Origin: Porites lutea
Taxonomy: Eukaryota > Cnidaria > Anthozoa > Scleractinia > Poritidae
Direction of reading: 5' to 3'
DNA: 64,000 nt
Assembly (NCBI RefSeq): GCF_958299795.1
Contig: NC_133208.1
Location: forward strand, 33,215,640 to 33,279,639
Positions 21,529 through 33,803 of this stretch are shown piece by piece. The notes below the pieces were generated by a model. It made no database searches, had not been told where the DNA came from, and was given only the letters and a program-made list of their open reading frames with translations. Numbering within the stretch: position 1 is the first letter of the stretch; every line of letters begins with the position of its first letter. Made by a program: the position numbers and the translations under genes.

Positions 21529-24500
21529 CTAGTTTCTCCAGTGATTTTGTCTGACTCTTTCCCTTTGTTGGTCTTGACTGATTTCTTCATCTTGTGTTTT
21601 TGTTTCCTTGTCATCACCTTCAGGCTCACCTTTTTCTTCCTACAAAATATAAAAATTATCAAGGAAAATTAACATAATTATTTTAAAATGAATAAAATAC
21701 ATCATCATTGTTGTCATCATCATCATAATAAAAATGTCATTTTAATTTATTTAGGTATTTTAATTTTGAACAATATTTATTCAAGGGTGCCCAGTTCAGC
21801 GAGGCTGGTTTGAATGGGGCCCTGATGATAAGAAAAAAACAACACAAAAAACAATAACAGATAAAAAAAATTGGAACAACCAAGTATAGTGAAAGTATTG
21901 GAGGCTCAATTTGGCTTGGATCTAAAGTGCCTTTTTAGGCCAAACCCAAACATATTTATATCATGCTCGCTCGTCAGGGCCAGAGGAAGCGTGTTCCAGA
22001 TCTTGGCTCTGCTGTTACTTGATATATTTTGATGTAACATGATTCAGACAAAAAAAGGAAAGGAAAAACCTTGAGACACAGAAACAGTGCATCAGAAAAC
22101 TTGACAAAAGGGGTAAATTAAGTTAGCAGCATGCAAAGAAAGTGGTGTCCGATGGCCTGGCGCTAGTGGATTTTGTTATCGGGCTAGTGTATTCTGTTCT
22201 TAACTTTCCCAATTGGCAAAGGATTTTTTAGGGGGAATTCACATTACACAAGAACTACAAATAATCCTGCTCATCAATTTTTTTTTAGGCTACTTGAAAT
22301 GACTTTCACATTAGTACAAGCTAGGTACAGCTTGCCCGAATGGCAAGCTGTAAAAATGACTTTCATCGCACCCTGATTAGATGAAATAATCACATTTTCC
22401 AGGCATTGGAGAAAGGAAGTTACATCTTAGGTCCCCCAGAGAACCTGAATCTATATGTACAACATCCCAAACACCAGGCGTGGTAATTCCCTATCCACTG
22501 AATCAATGAGAGACTCATGCAGGATAGTACCATTTACAAAGTTAATATGTGGTTACAGTAGTGTTCTTCATACTGAGTAATAGGATCAACAATGTCCAGA
22601 GCATACTGTATGGTCAATAAGATAATATTCAATAAAACTATTGTCATCTTTATTTGTGAACAACAAAAAAAGTCATGATCTTTCTTTATTGATCGTTGGG
22701 GGTAGTTGTTAACCGTCAAATATGCTTCCTAAAATGTAGTTTCATGCATATGTAGCATGATCTGTTACGTGTACCTGTTCCTCCTCTCCTTCTAAGTAAT
22801 CAAATCTGTCATGCACCCACAAAGGACTTCTTGAGCGTGCTCTTGATCTGTCCAACTTTTGACGACGAGGCATCTCCCTGTCATCATGCTGCCAAAAAAA
22901 ATAATAATAATAATTCGCATTAGATTTCCAAACACTGCAACATGTGTTGGTTTCTTTAGAAACAGTAACATACCATGAAGTAACGTTTTCCCCGAGGGAC
23001 GTCCTGTGGATTGACTTCAACTTCAATCATCCTCTGATCAAAGCCTCTTCCTCTTGGAGGTCCATTATCCAGTCTGTCAAAAACAGTGCGTCTTTGTTGG
23101 TTGGCAAAGGAAGGTGGGCTTCTTCCTCTTCTTGCTGTAAAATGAATAGAAATTAAATGCTACAGGTTTGAAAGGCTTTATTTGTTTATATTATTTTGTG
23201 AAAATGTCACACCAACTTATTTTTATTTTTGAGCAACATTAACACCATAAGAATGAAATAATATCATTTTCAGTCTTTGGTTATTATTTGTAAAAATTAT
23301 TTATACATATTATCACCCAAAACCTTCTATGTCTGATTTTCACCCAGAGCTCAGAATTTTTTCTGAGTTTTCTGGTCTTAGAATTCTTCTTCTTCAAAAT
23401 TACATACTTTTCACTGCTAGCCTTCCCTCAAAATCGTACCACAGGCCTACTTACAAAATCGCTCATTTCTTTGCTTCCATCTCGACCCACGATCATCCTT
23501 GTCATCGTTGTCTTCAGGCTCATCACCTTTTCTGGTGCGAGGACCAAGTCGTTCACTTATTCTTTGCCTCCTTCCTTCTCTGTTTTCCTCACGATCCATG
23601 TGCATTCTACGTGCACCTCTATCAGTTTCACGGCTTCCATCAGGAGATCTTTGTCTATAGCGCCGTTCTCTTCTCGGCTCCGGAGAATGGCTGGATTTGT
23701 TTTCAATCATATGAGAAAATAATAAATTATTTTCACCAACTGACTATAGACCAAACTAATCTTGGTAAAGCAAAACTGTCAAACATAAGCAACTATCTAA
23801 CAAGAAAAGTTTTGATAATCACTTTCTTGCAATTGCCACCATTGATTGTTGCTGACAAGAGATGGTTACACAAGGAGGCTTTGATTGTAAAGCCTGCTTC
23901 TGATATACCACTAATCTACCTGCACCATATCTGTCAGGACTATCTAGGATACTGTTCCATCATAAGGCAAGATAAACCACCTGCAACAAGAAAGATTACA
24001 GCTCCTTTCTGCCACTGTGCCTGCGATATCAAATTAAAGTCAACTTTGCAGGCATGGCAGCAGTAAAGACTGGGATGGCCTCTCTTGCTGGCAACTTCCA
24101 TTCTCATTAGTAACCAAGGAGGTACGTTCTGGTGGCCATGTTGCAGGTAGGTCAGTGGCATATGACAAACTAGGCTTAACCCTTTAAGTCCCAATAGTGA
24201 CCAAGATCAATTTTCTCCTAACAATATCCAAACACTGTCAAGAGATAAGTTATGAGAATTAACAAAATGATCACACAAGAGAAAATGCCTTGATCTATCA
24301 TCAAATTCTCTCAACTAATTCTTTAAGGAAATGTATGGAGATCAGTTTGGAGAATTTGTATGTGGATACTGGGGCTTAAAAGGTTAACTAATTACAACGG
24401 TCACTAAAGAAGATAAGAAGCAGTCAACTTCAAAAGAAACTCAGTTGCTGCATCCAGAAACAGTAAAACACAGAAATTTTCATTTCATTGTCTGAGTTAA

Positions 24501-25273
24501 GTTTCAGAATCTCTTTATAGTGCTAAATTTACCTTATCAACTTATTTGATAAAACCGTAATTTTAAAAATAGAAGATGAACATGCTCATAGTTCACCCAT
24601 ACCCGCCTTTATTATCCGCTAATAAAAGATTGCAAAGTATCACAAAGATAACTTGAATTGAGGATTGGATCAAACGCTTGCTCGTGACTCCACTTTAGTT
24701 GGCTTTAATTTGCCATCTGAAATTCACATGAACCACAATCTACTAGAAGGCTAACAGATGTAGACAGTTTGGATTTTCCTACCCTGCGAGCAGAGGCCCT
24801 TCGATCTTCCTAGATAAGTCTTATCTAGGAAGATCGAAGGGCCTCTGCTCGCAGGGTAGGATTTTCCAGACGGTGCCTTCATCAAGATTGATCAACGAGA
24901 CCATTATAATCCGATCCATGGCGTTATCCCGTATCAAGTTCACTGCCGTTTGACCCAACTTCATTGTCGGGATATACTCTGTTCACATTCAAGAAAACTA
25001 ATGCGTGTATCAGTATCAAGATATCAATGACGCTACCAACCTTAATCAACAAAAAAATGCAGCTAAGAGAAATTTAGGTTTTCAGCAGCTGTTTATGTAA
25101 GGTTCTTTCGCCATTATCAATCCAGCAGTTTGTTTTCAATTCAGGCAGGTGACTAAAACTAAGCCTTACCGTTTCTCCTGAGCTTTTTGGAAGGATTTAG
25201 ATACCACGACTGCCGAGCTGATTCTTTTTCTGTCGCCTCTTTCGTTCGTTCTTTCCCTTGATCTGTCCGGCAT
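21529..25273 (-). CDS. Unrecognised basic RS/RG-rich protein, 241 aa
   Basis: Five exons on the minus strand: 25273-25170, 23690-23455, 23134-22974, 22888-22775, 21639-21529. All have good GT-AG junctions and phases that close, giving 241 codons plus TAG. The protein starts MPDRSRERTNERGDRKRISS and is very rich in Arg, Ser, Asp and Glu. Notable stretches are ISERLGPR, TVFDRLDNGPPRGRGFDQR, KRYFMHDDRE and RSRARSRSPLWVHDRFDYLE, followed by an acidic Gln-rich tail. The composition and the RSRSP motif suggest a nuclear RNA-processing or mRNP factor. That is inference from composition only; I do not recognise the family. The ATG follows GCCAAC, a fair start context. Intron 1 contains a perfect palindrome and a TTAA element; intron 4 contains a LINE fragment and a hAT MITE. 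The last exon is supported by phase and splice sites rather than homology. Confidence 0.75.
21765..22028 (-). mobile_element. LINE (non-LTR retrotransposon) 3' fragment
   Basis: On the minus strand a reading containing SRAKIWNTLPLAL and then FGFGLKRHFRSKPN ends in a stop at 21906-21908. This resembles the C-terminus of CR1/L2-type reverse transcriptase proteins (WNxLP ... FKxxLKxxL). It is followed by a 3' tail ending CCTTGAATAAATATTG. Only the 3' end is present, as is typical of a 5'-truncated insertion. It lies in the last intron of the RS/RG gene. Confidence 0.5.
22127..22375 (+). mobile_element. hAT-type MITE, sister of 40660-40905
   Basis: The start CAGCATGCAAAGAAAGT and end ACTTTCATCGCACCCTG form imperfect terminal inverted repeats. 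The interior GGGCTAGTG and the palindrome GCTTGCCCGAATGGCAAGC match the copy at 40660. The flanks GTTAG and ATTAG are a 4-of-5 duplication. Confidence 0.75.
24180..24383. mobile_element. TTAA-flanked MITE (Kolobok/piggyBac-type target)
   Basis: The left end CCCTTTAAGTCCCAAT and the inverted right end (GGGGCTTAAAAGG) are flanked by TTAA at 24176-24179 and 24384-24387. No coding capacity. It lies in intron 1 of the RS/RG gene. Confidence 0.75.
24778..24860. mobile_element. Perfect 83-bp palindrome with 5-bp flanking duplication
   Basis: Arms 24778-24818 and 24820-24860 are exact reverse complements (41 of 41) around a single T at 24819. The outer ends are CCTACCCTGCGAGCAGAGG and its complement. 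ATTTT flanks it directly on both sides (24773-24777, 24861-24865), which suggests that it inserted as a unit. It lies in intron 1 of the RS/RG gene. Confidence 0.85.
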
Positions 25274-25596
25274 GTTGGCGTTCTTCTTATGTAGCCGCTG
25301 GTAGTCTGCTGTTGTATCGAGTGCTCTCGTGGGCGCGAAATCTCTAGAACCCAGGTCCCAATTTACTCACACTTGCTTCCTAGAGATACTTTTTCCCCGG
25401 GTGTCGGGGTGGGGCGGGTTGGGGGTTTTGCGGCGGGGAGCGGGGAGGGGGTTACTGCCAATAGCCATAATGGCTCTTGATCGGGCTATATAGCTATGTG
25501 ACCGCTGTCAGGGTATGGTTTTCAAGCAGTTTACTCTGCCGGATAGGGTATGATTTTCCAAGAAACTGATCCATTGGTTGAAGATTTTAGTCTATG

Positions 25597-25830
25597 GGTG
25601 CTTTCCATTTGTCAGAACTGGCTGGGCAGAGCACTGCCAGACCAGTCAGTTAGCAAATGAAATCAGCTTTTTCCACAGGGTTTTTGCTGAAAAACCATCT
25701 CCTTTTTTGCATTCTATTTAAGATTTGACTTATCTGGCTAGATAATTTTGATTAAAAGTGAAATTCTCATTATGATGGGAATGGTCTGGCCGGTGAGTTC
25801 TGACAAATGGAAAGCGTCTTATGTCTAGGT
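25597..25830. mobile_element. MITE with GCTTTCCATTTGTCAGAACT ends
   Basis: The left end GCTTTCCATTTGTCAGAACT is repeated inverted at the right (AGTTCTGACAAATGGAAAGC). The interior TTTTTGCTGAAAAACCATCT is shared with the fragment at 39160-39345, so this is a dispersed family. Confidence 0.8.
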
Positions 25831-26196
25831 TACGGGAATCAGGAATTGTCCCTTAAAAATATAAAAAAATCAAATCAGCATGTTTAAATTTACGCAACTC
25901 AGCCTAAAAGCTACTCTAGGATAGGGGAGATTTGGGGAGTTTAGTCTAGTACAGGGTAGCAAAGGCTCCTAGCGGCATATCCAAAAAATCCTTAAGTACC
26001 CCCTGTATCATCAGCTAAAACAAAAGTGCGTACATGCCCAGCTTCACTAGAAACAAAATATCTGTTTAAACTGAACCACATTCTTGTATTCTTTAGAGTA
26101 TTATGAAAGTGATTGAATAAAAGTTTGTGTATTAGTTAGGTTTGTGGCACACACCTATCCGGAATGTTTAGGAGTACCGTGGCCTCCTCCGGGGTA

Positions 26197-26371
26197 TAGC
26201 CTGTTCCTGGCGTTCAGATAGTAGAGCGCGGGAGAAAAATTCACGAACAAAAAAAAAGAAAAAGACACTAGAGGTGTCGCCCCACCCCCCTTGTTTTCGC
26301 GGTGTACAATTTAACTCGCTCGCTCCCCACTTACCGCCGCGCTCTACTATCTGAACGCCTGGAACAAGCTA
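26197..26371. mobile_element. MITE with TAGCCTGTTCC ends
   Basis: The ends TAGCCTGTTCCTGGCGTTC and GAACGCCTGGAACAAGCTA are inverted, and the match extends through CAGATAGTAGAGCGCGG on the inner side. It probably belongs to the TAGCC-ended group also seen at 4143 and 27944. No exact flanking duplication was found. Confidence 0.75.
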
Positions 26372-27651
26372 CCGGGGGAAGGCTGCCGTGCCAAACAGCA
26401 TGATTTTAGCCGCCTCCTCCGCGAACGAGCTTTGCCGCTAGATGAACTGAGGCGGTGTGCGCACTGGGATCGCTAAGCATCATGGGCGGTGTTCAAATTT
26501 AATCATTTGTGTCAAGATGGCGTGGAGTGAACACCTCGCAGGAGGCGACTGTGGAGAAGAATATTTGAATATTCGCCTAGGCTGAACTGCATACCTCGCC
26601 CTCCGAAGCGTCCGACCACACGCCCGCGAAAAAATTCTGCGGTACCCAGGGTATGAGTATATACCTGCTGTAGTTAACTTCCTATCTCGGGTAATTTTTG
26701 TTTTAATAGTTTCAACTTCATTAGCATACATTACCATACCCAAAAACAAAAGAAAAACAAAAAAATACCTGAGTTGAAAAAATAACTACAACATATCCCT
26801 CTTTCCCTCTTCTTGAGAAAAAGAAGTTGAACAAATGAGGACAATTAGTTAGATAACCTCTGAGTGTGTACAAGACTAGACCAGTCTAATTTCTCTCTGT
26901 TTATTAATTTGTTAATATTATTAATAGTTTGCTCTTGGTATTTACTTTTTAAAATTACCACTTATTGAAACCAAACATATTTAAAAATTCTGCTAAAATC
27001 CGCAAGAGTTCTTTCACATTATTTGTCATTTCTAAAAACATTATTTTGATCTTTAGCTCGACCTATTAAGCTCTCTTTACGATTGAGATAACTCGCACAA
27101 TTATTTCCTCTACCATCATTATATATAAATGATGATTTTCGCGATACACACCTCAAAATCATAAAGGTGAGAGACGTACCAGCATTTAACGGAAAGGGAA
27201 CAAGTTACAGCGCGCAGAAATATTCAGCAAACTTTTGTTACTACTCGCCTGGCTTAGTTTACTTTAATAGCTTGGTGGGCAGACTGATTCATTTAGCTAC
27301 TTCACTTTTCCAAGTTAAAAGGTACACTACAATGTTTAGTTAAGAATTAAAGAGTTAATAATAATAGAATTAATCCACGTTAATCCTCTTTTGAGGGGTA
27401 GGGCGAAATGAAGCCAGCGGGAAGAGACGAAAAGGGGATCAACTCTTTCTCTACTGAACATAGACTGAACAGGCTTCGCTTGCCTTATCCCTAGCCATAT
27501 GCAAGCTAGCATGTACATGTTTTTGAAAAATATTTGGAAAGCAATCAAAGAAGTTGATCCACTTTGCCGAGCTTCGCACAGGTGTAATTCTCTTGCTTTG
27601 AGTTCGTTTCTTCTTTTCATGATAATCATTCACTTTTAATGTTTACCTCAC

Positions 27652-30600
27652 TTAGTTACTAAATAAATCAAGCTTTGCATCTGATTGCGGCATGTTCTGT
27701 TGAATATAACTCGCTATATCGTCTGCACTCATGTCTTGTACCGCCACTTCACTGACTGATGTTGTTGCCTTAAACAAGTCCTCATCCTCCTCTGTCGTTG
27801 TAAAAGCTGATTTTGTGGGAAGGTTAAATATGTCGTCCAGTGTTTCGTCCTCACGTGATGGTGTTCTACAGCATTACCAAATAACATGAAAAATATCAGT
27901 ATGAAGATATCGTTTATGCTCAACAGGCGATTTTAAAGTGGGATAGCCTACGTAGCTGGCCTGCAAGCAACGTATTTTCGGTCGTCGCTTCTCTCCACGC
28001 GGCTGCGTTCGCAGGCTACTCCGAAGCATGCGGGGTTTTTATTTTGGGGCCGAAGGGAGAAATTTCGAGGACACGTGCGCACCCGTGCGCGCGCGAGAGA
28101 GTGGGCGGGGAGGGGGGTGGTGGGTGTTCTCATCGCGCGGTCTATAAAAACTAACAAAAAAAACTAAACGGTACCTGCCACGCAGGCTAAAGTGGGACGA
28201 CTGCTGAAGTCTATGCGTCCGTGTAAACTAGCGGCGATATTTCGTGGCGATTTGTCGCCCTGAAGTTGGCATCAGTCGATCTTGCCTGGATTTTGACGGG
28301 ATTTATGAGCAATTTTCTGCTTGTTGGTCTTTCAAGACCCGCAAGCAGAAGGCCTTTTCACATAAGGCATGTAGTTCTAACAATTAAGTCTGCGAACTGC
28401 GAAATCATAACTGAGGTGCGACCATTCCAATGCATGAAGGCTAAGTACTAAGCAGTTCTTCGTTAGAGTGGTATTGTTTAACTGATACGTACGGTGGTTC
28501 TAACTTTTGAGTTGGTGAATGAAATCTTGTGGTGCGACCATTCAAATGAAACCTCCGACAGTTCTTTCAGATGGTGCTATTAGTATTGCGGAATTGTATC
28601 AACTAAAATTTGGATATTTTTCAAAAATGGTCTGTTTCCGCTCTTAGGAGTAAAGAACATTGCCAATACAGCTGGCCCGCCACAGAAAAAAAATCATCGA
28701 AACAAACCTATTGAAAGACTGCTTTCTTGCTTGCACAAACAGATCTTCATCTCCACCCGTCGCTTTTTTCTTCGGAACTGGCGGTTTCTCCGGCTTTCTT
28801 GGCTTAGCAGTAGGAACTCCTCCACCAAACAGTTCCTCCTCGCCAGCTCCCGCCTCCGCAAACCTGGGTTTAGGAGTCGGCTTTGGCTTCAGATCTGGTT
28901 TCGGCTTAAGTCGTGGTTTTGCTACGGGTTTTTCTGGTTTAGCCGGTTTAGCTGGCTTTGCAGGCTTGCTTTTTGTAGTCAGTAGCTTGTCCAAGTCATC
29001 CTCGATGCTGTAAACAAATACATATATAGTAAGGAGAGCTTTTACTTAGACTATGAAATTATACTCCTCGCTGAGACTCTCCTATACTCAACTTCTCAGC
29101 ACAGCTAAGACTCAACTCTGCGTGGTAGAGGGCGTCGAGAGAAGACCGAAACAATGGCTCAGTCTAGGAGAGTGTTCATTGAATTTACTTTCCATTAAAA
29201 ACTAAAGGTAAAGTCAAACCCTGCTTTACGGACCGCCGCTTTTTAAACGAGCATGCAAAATGCTCCTTAGCGTGATAATAAATTATATTGAGGTAAATAC
29301 ATCAACTACGTTGCATCAAGTCACGTTTCGTCCGGTGACGTTGGGTTATGTTGTGATATGTTACATTAGATTTCGTTACGTTACGTCATTTTGTTACGCT
29401 ACGTTACGTTAAGTTATGAAAAACAGAAAAAGTTCTCTGGTTTGACCCTTTTGTCACAAAATATTAATATGATCAAACGTTATTTTCCAAAAACACACCT
29501 ACTCACCAAACTTAGTTAAAACTCACTTGAGAAGCTGCGAATTGTCTTCTATTTCAAGGCTGATCTTGTTTTCATCAGCACCTGCAGGAATAAATAGTTT
29601 GTTGATATCTTCATCATCCAAGTCTTCCTTGTCATTGTTGTCGAAGATTGAGAAACCAGTCATTTGTGCCTCAGACGAGCCCTTAGCTATTGCAAATAAG
29701 TCTTCCTCTTCATCCTCTTCATTGCCATTGTTTTGGGCTACATCTGTTTCATCTGTTTTGGCAAACAAGTCTACATCTTCCACTTCCTCTTCTTTAACAG
29801 GTTTCTGTTCTGAAGATTCTTCCTCCTCTGCCTTTGGATCCTAAGCACAATTTCAATAATAATATAGAGATTTAGCCAAACGGCTTAAGGCAAAATTCCT
29901 GTACATAAAATTATTTACAATTAATTTGCTTCAAACAACCATGTAACCATTGTAACCACTGCAAAGAAATCCACTCGGCATTAAGCCTGTTATTACATGT
30001 AGTTGAAAACTGGTGACTTGTCAGCAGATAACTTCCAAAAACATGTAACCTTGATAGGCCAATACCTGAGCCTGCAATAGGGTCATGTGATACTGGCCAG
30101 TGGATACTCTGTTTTGCAGCTATCAAATGACCACAACATAAATGTGCAATATCAGGTTACAGGCTCCCACAAAAAGCTAGAAAGTAGGAGATTTCACATT
30201 GGGTGCCCTGTGGTATGGAAGGATGCGGGATGGCTGGACAGAGGGTCATGAGACTACCAAAATTTATGGGATGGATAGACAACCAAATTGTCTTAGCTAT
30301 GGGGCTCCACTTGCATATGATTTGCTCCACTAAAAAGCTGTATTGGATGCTATCACTAACCCCTTGTCTTGATACTTTCTTTCAAGTTCTGGGTCTTCTG
30401 GCTTAAAGTTAATGATAATGGGTAGCCTGTGTACAGACACTTTTACAGTTATAATTTGTTTGCTATTCATTACTTTCTTTGTCTGGGTTATTTCAAGTCG
30501 GTTTACATCCTTATGCCCTCTTTTTGCTCCAAGAAATTCCAATACCAAAGAGCTACAAGCTAGTTTTGGAGTCCTGGCTATCTGTTGAAGCACATCCTCC

Positions 30601-33278
30601 ATATACCGGCGACGATCTGAGATTACTGAATCACTGACTAAAAATGTCTTCTTTGGTGGAGAAGAAAATACAACACTGGGAAACTTCTGTGAGAGTTTAG
30701 CACAAAGGTCTTCAAAAACCTCATATTTTTGTGGAATCTGGAATAAACAATAATAGACAGTTGGTTAATAATATCTTTACAATGCAACCTAAATACCTAA
30801 ACACCTTATATCTATATTTTCCTGTAAACACACTTATATACTTAAATAAACGACTTTTTTCTTTATTTCTTAAAAAGCCACCTAGTATTTAAATTGCCCA
30901 TAGGCAGTGTTCTCCTTATCAGACGGTAACAGGTAAAATTTATCGCCTGAAGCAACACTTCTTACCACCTGCAACCGCTTGAAGGTTTGCTAAAATTAAC
31001 AAAAAAAAGTAGATCTTAAAAAAGGAAGTTGTGATCCATTCCGATTTATCAAAAGGAAAATGAACAAATATATATATGGAAAAGTACTAAAGTATACACA
31101 GCTTTCCTTTTTATGGGCCATGCATTTTGGAAAGAGAACATTGAAGACAGAGTAAAATTATTGGAATTCAAACGTTCTAAATTGTTGTCTAAGGATAACA
31201 ATGGCCCATTTGTGTAAAATAGGTCTTAAACTGGGGGAAGGACATTTCAGAGAACTTAGCTTCTAAATTTCCCAGTGAGGGCAGGGCCATGTCCATCACT
31301 CCACTACTCCCCCCGAACCCCAACCCCCCCCCCCCCCCCCGCCAAGGAAACTGTGCCACTGGTGCATATTTTTTGCCTTACTGACCATGAATGGCCCCTT
31401 ACCTTCTGAGCTAAAATTTAGGGAGAACACTGGTAGGGGGAAATGTCTATTCCTCATAAGCTCGGCTTCTCGGAGATTTCCCCGCCACAGTCACTCCTCC
31501 CAAGTAATGTACAAATTTTAAATTTAATGTTAATTAACCTATTTATTATCGTTTTTATTCTGCTTGTAATTCATTGTGTGTGGCAAAATAATAAAATAAA
31601 AATAAAATAAAATAAAATCTATAATTGTTTATTTTAAGTTGAAGTCAGGTGACAGCAACCCCATGCATATGGAACCTGACCTATACCTAAAACATCAAAA
31701 TTTTCTCAGAAAGACATTAGATAGTCAGTTACTGGTGGTTTGACTGTAATCATATTACATGGTTCATATAGATTTTTGGATCCAAAATTCAAGACTTTTT
31801 TTGAAAACAACAATTTCTTTTTCCAGACTCGAGGTTATCAAATAGGTGATAAAGAGATTTTAAAAAAAAAACACTGACGAACAAAGCTTTTTTCCTAATG
31901 GACTGTAAAGGTGTAGGCAAGATTGAAAAAAGGTTTTGACCAAAATGAAAAAATATTCACTTATGTAGCACTTGTTGTAGCTTTGAAAAAAAGACTTTTT
32001 ACTGTTTTTCCAGTATATCTCTATTTTCCAGACTTTTTACAGGTCTGGAGAATTGAACCCTAATGTTAGTAAAATTAACTTCCCAAAACAATGCAAAGTT
32101 CTAAGTCAAGTGGGAATCTTGATTTCTTATTGGCTGCCAGACACCCAGTTTTTGGAAACTTGGCTTTAGAACTAGTTAACAGCTTGCCTGGAAGTTGAGA
32201 AATACTAATCAGCCACTTTTAATTTCAAAGATAAACAGTCTATACACTGTCTACTTACCATGAACTGGACAACATCAGACTCCTTGTGTTTGCCTGGAGT
32301 TTTGAAGTAGAACAACCGTGTCACAACAATCACGTGGTACAAGACATTTCCACCGAGTGGGCCAGAAATATGTTCATGCTGCGGTACACGGATATCAATA
32401 CCAGTAGCCTTGTTCTTTAATTCCCTGCAATTATTGACAGAAATAATTATAACTATAGTATGGTTAAATCATCCAACACTAGGTTCACTGGGCTATTCAT
32501 TTATGGTTGGTGTGGGGGGTGGGGGGGTGCTCATCCAAATTTCCCACTTCAGAACCTCTAGGAAGGATGGGTACAAGCTTTGGGTGCCATTTCTGGGATC
32601 ATTTGGGTGGACAAGTGGGGATATCCTGAGACACGGGGGCATGGGGTGGAGGGGAGTGGTAAAACTAACAAAACTAAGAAGTTGGCTTTAGCCCTCCCCC
32701 GCCCCTGCCGCAACTATTTTATCAATAAGCAAAAGGCAGATTTGTTCACTGATTAGAGATGAGGTGAGTTGATGACAGGGGAGACAAATGACTCCAAATG
32801 TTTCACGTGGGTTGAAGAAGGTTGAAATCCTCATGTGCAGCAAATTTTAAGACAGTAAAATAAATTATCTTATTCACTGATTATTTAAAATGCTTTGTAT
32901 GACTCTGATTCTTCATTTCAGTCTTGGCACATGAATTTTTTAGCTTTAATAATTATCAAATTCATGATGATACCGTTGATACGTAGTAGAAGATATATCT
33001 GAATACATTCATATGCTAATCACTCTCTCTAGAAAATTTGCACTTGCAGAACTAAATCCTACCATTTTACTTGTACTATTTACCGTAACTCTTGATTCAC
33101 ACATTCTAAAAATTGACGATTCTTTGGATTCTTTGTTCATGCTGGAAAGCTGGAAATCACCGAGGCAGTCAAAGCAAGTAACTTTGCGAACATAAATGCC
33201 AACCTTTCACAGTTTTGTTAAGGCCTCGAGGAAACTGTACACTTACCGGTTTGTTAATGTCACAGAGGCCATTATCAT
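27652..33278 (-). CDS. HS1BP3: HCLS1-binding protein 3 homologue (PX domain), 418 aa
   Basis: Six exons on the minus strand: 33278-33247, 32424-32259, 30737-30507, 29840-29527, 29007-28708, 27865-27652. The total is 418 aa (human 392). The tiny first exon (MIMASVTLTN plus part of Arg) aligns with human MQSPAVLVTSR. ATG 33272 has the better start context and would drop two residues. A PX domain, which binds phosphoinositide or phosphatidic acid, spans exons 2-3: GIDIRVPQHE, VVTRLFYFK, SDVVQFM, SDRRRYMEDVLQQIA, LVLEFLGAK. The middle is acidic with repeated DLF-type motifs (DVDLFAKT, EEDLFAIA). A Lys-Pro-rich SH3-ligand-like stretch (KPAKPAKPAKPEKP, LKPKPDLKPKPTPKPR) corresponds to the human one. 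The C-terminus (DIASYIQQN ... DLF) matches human ILQYIQDH ... SLF. The exon 3 donor is uncertain: GTAAAC at 30506 is used here, and GTAATG just downstream also keeps frame. In mammals the protein negatively regulates autophagosome formation. Confidence 0.9.
27944..28188. mobile_element. Mutator-like MITE, TAGCC ends, 9-bp duplication
   Basis: The ends TAGCCTACGTAGCTGG and CCTGCCACGCAGGCTA are inverted with some mismatches. AAAGTGGGA precedes the element (27935-27943) and follows it (28189-28197, sharing one A with the terminus), which is a 9-bp duplication. It lies in the last intron of HS1BP3. Confidence 0.75.
29290..29415. repeat. Degenerate GTTACGTTACG repeat
   Basis: Loosely repeated 5- to 10-mers of GTTAC/GTTACGTTACG type fill this part of an HS1BP3 intron. 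It is a decayed simple repeat with no coding sense. Confidence 0.6.
30905..31432. mobile_element. hAT-type non-autonomous element, 528 bp
   Basis: The ends CAGTGTTCTCC and GGAGAACACTG are perfect 11-bp inverted repeats. The flanks ATAGG and GTAGG match at 4 of 5, in keeping with the 5-bp duplications of other elements in this window. The interior is AT-rich with a poly-C run and no transposase. It lies in HS1BP3 intron 2. Confidence 0.65.
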
Positions 33279-33771
33279 AGGGTTACTAATGGAAAGAGAG
33301 AGCCTTCTCAAGTCTTTATATGATTTGTCATCTTTCCCAATCTTCCCTACTTTCCATTACCATTGCGTGACCAGCATTGCCTCTCTCGCCCTATTCCTAT
33401 TTCGTACTTCTCGGCAATCTATCGGTCACGCAATATCCATCCCTGAGCAATGGTGCAATGTTAGCAGTGTTCGAGAGTATATGGGAAAACTTCAACTGAA
33501 AACTCGCTAGATATCATCCCTGATCCAAGACGAGCTGGTCTTGCAGCCATTTTGAACATGCTGAATAGTGCAAATGAAAATTAAGGGGAAAGGTTGTTAA
33601 CTTAAGCAGGTCTCTACTGTACAGTAGTTCCTACCGTGGTGGTGATATTTTTTCGCCAGAAAACAAATGCGAAAGCTCTGGATTCAAGTGTCCACAACTT
33701 AAGGCCAAAGACAAACAAACAATTTCAAAACAGCAACGCTCTTGTCACGAGTCACTCAAATAGTAAACAAA

Positions 33772-33803
<32 letters not shown>

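Larger units (their letters stand above)
25274..27651. other. Intergenic region between the RS/RG gene and HS1BP3
   Basis: This holds the promoter of the RS/RG gene and a G-rich stretch at about 25398-25450. It also holds two MITEs (25597-25830, 26197-26371), a solitary TACCCTGGGTACC end near 26654 related to 51252-51363, and the HS1BP3 3' UTR. I see no gene. An arginine-rich minus-strand reading at 26480-26749 is repeat-derived. Confidence 0.55.

Noticed and set aside
23329-24066. 245-codon plus-strand open reading
   Set aside because: It lies opposite an exon of the minus-strand RS/RG gene and continues into intron and repeat, with no recognisable features.
26480-26749. Arg-rich minus-strand reading of 89 codons
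   Set aside because: Its sequence overlaps a lone TACCCTGGGTACC transposon end; the reading is repeat-derived.
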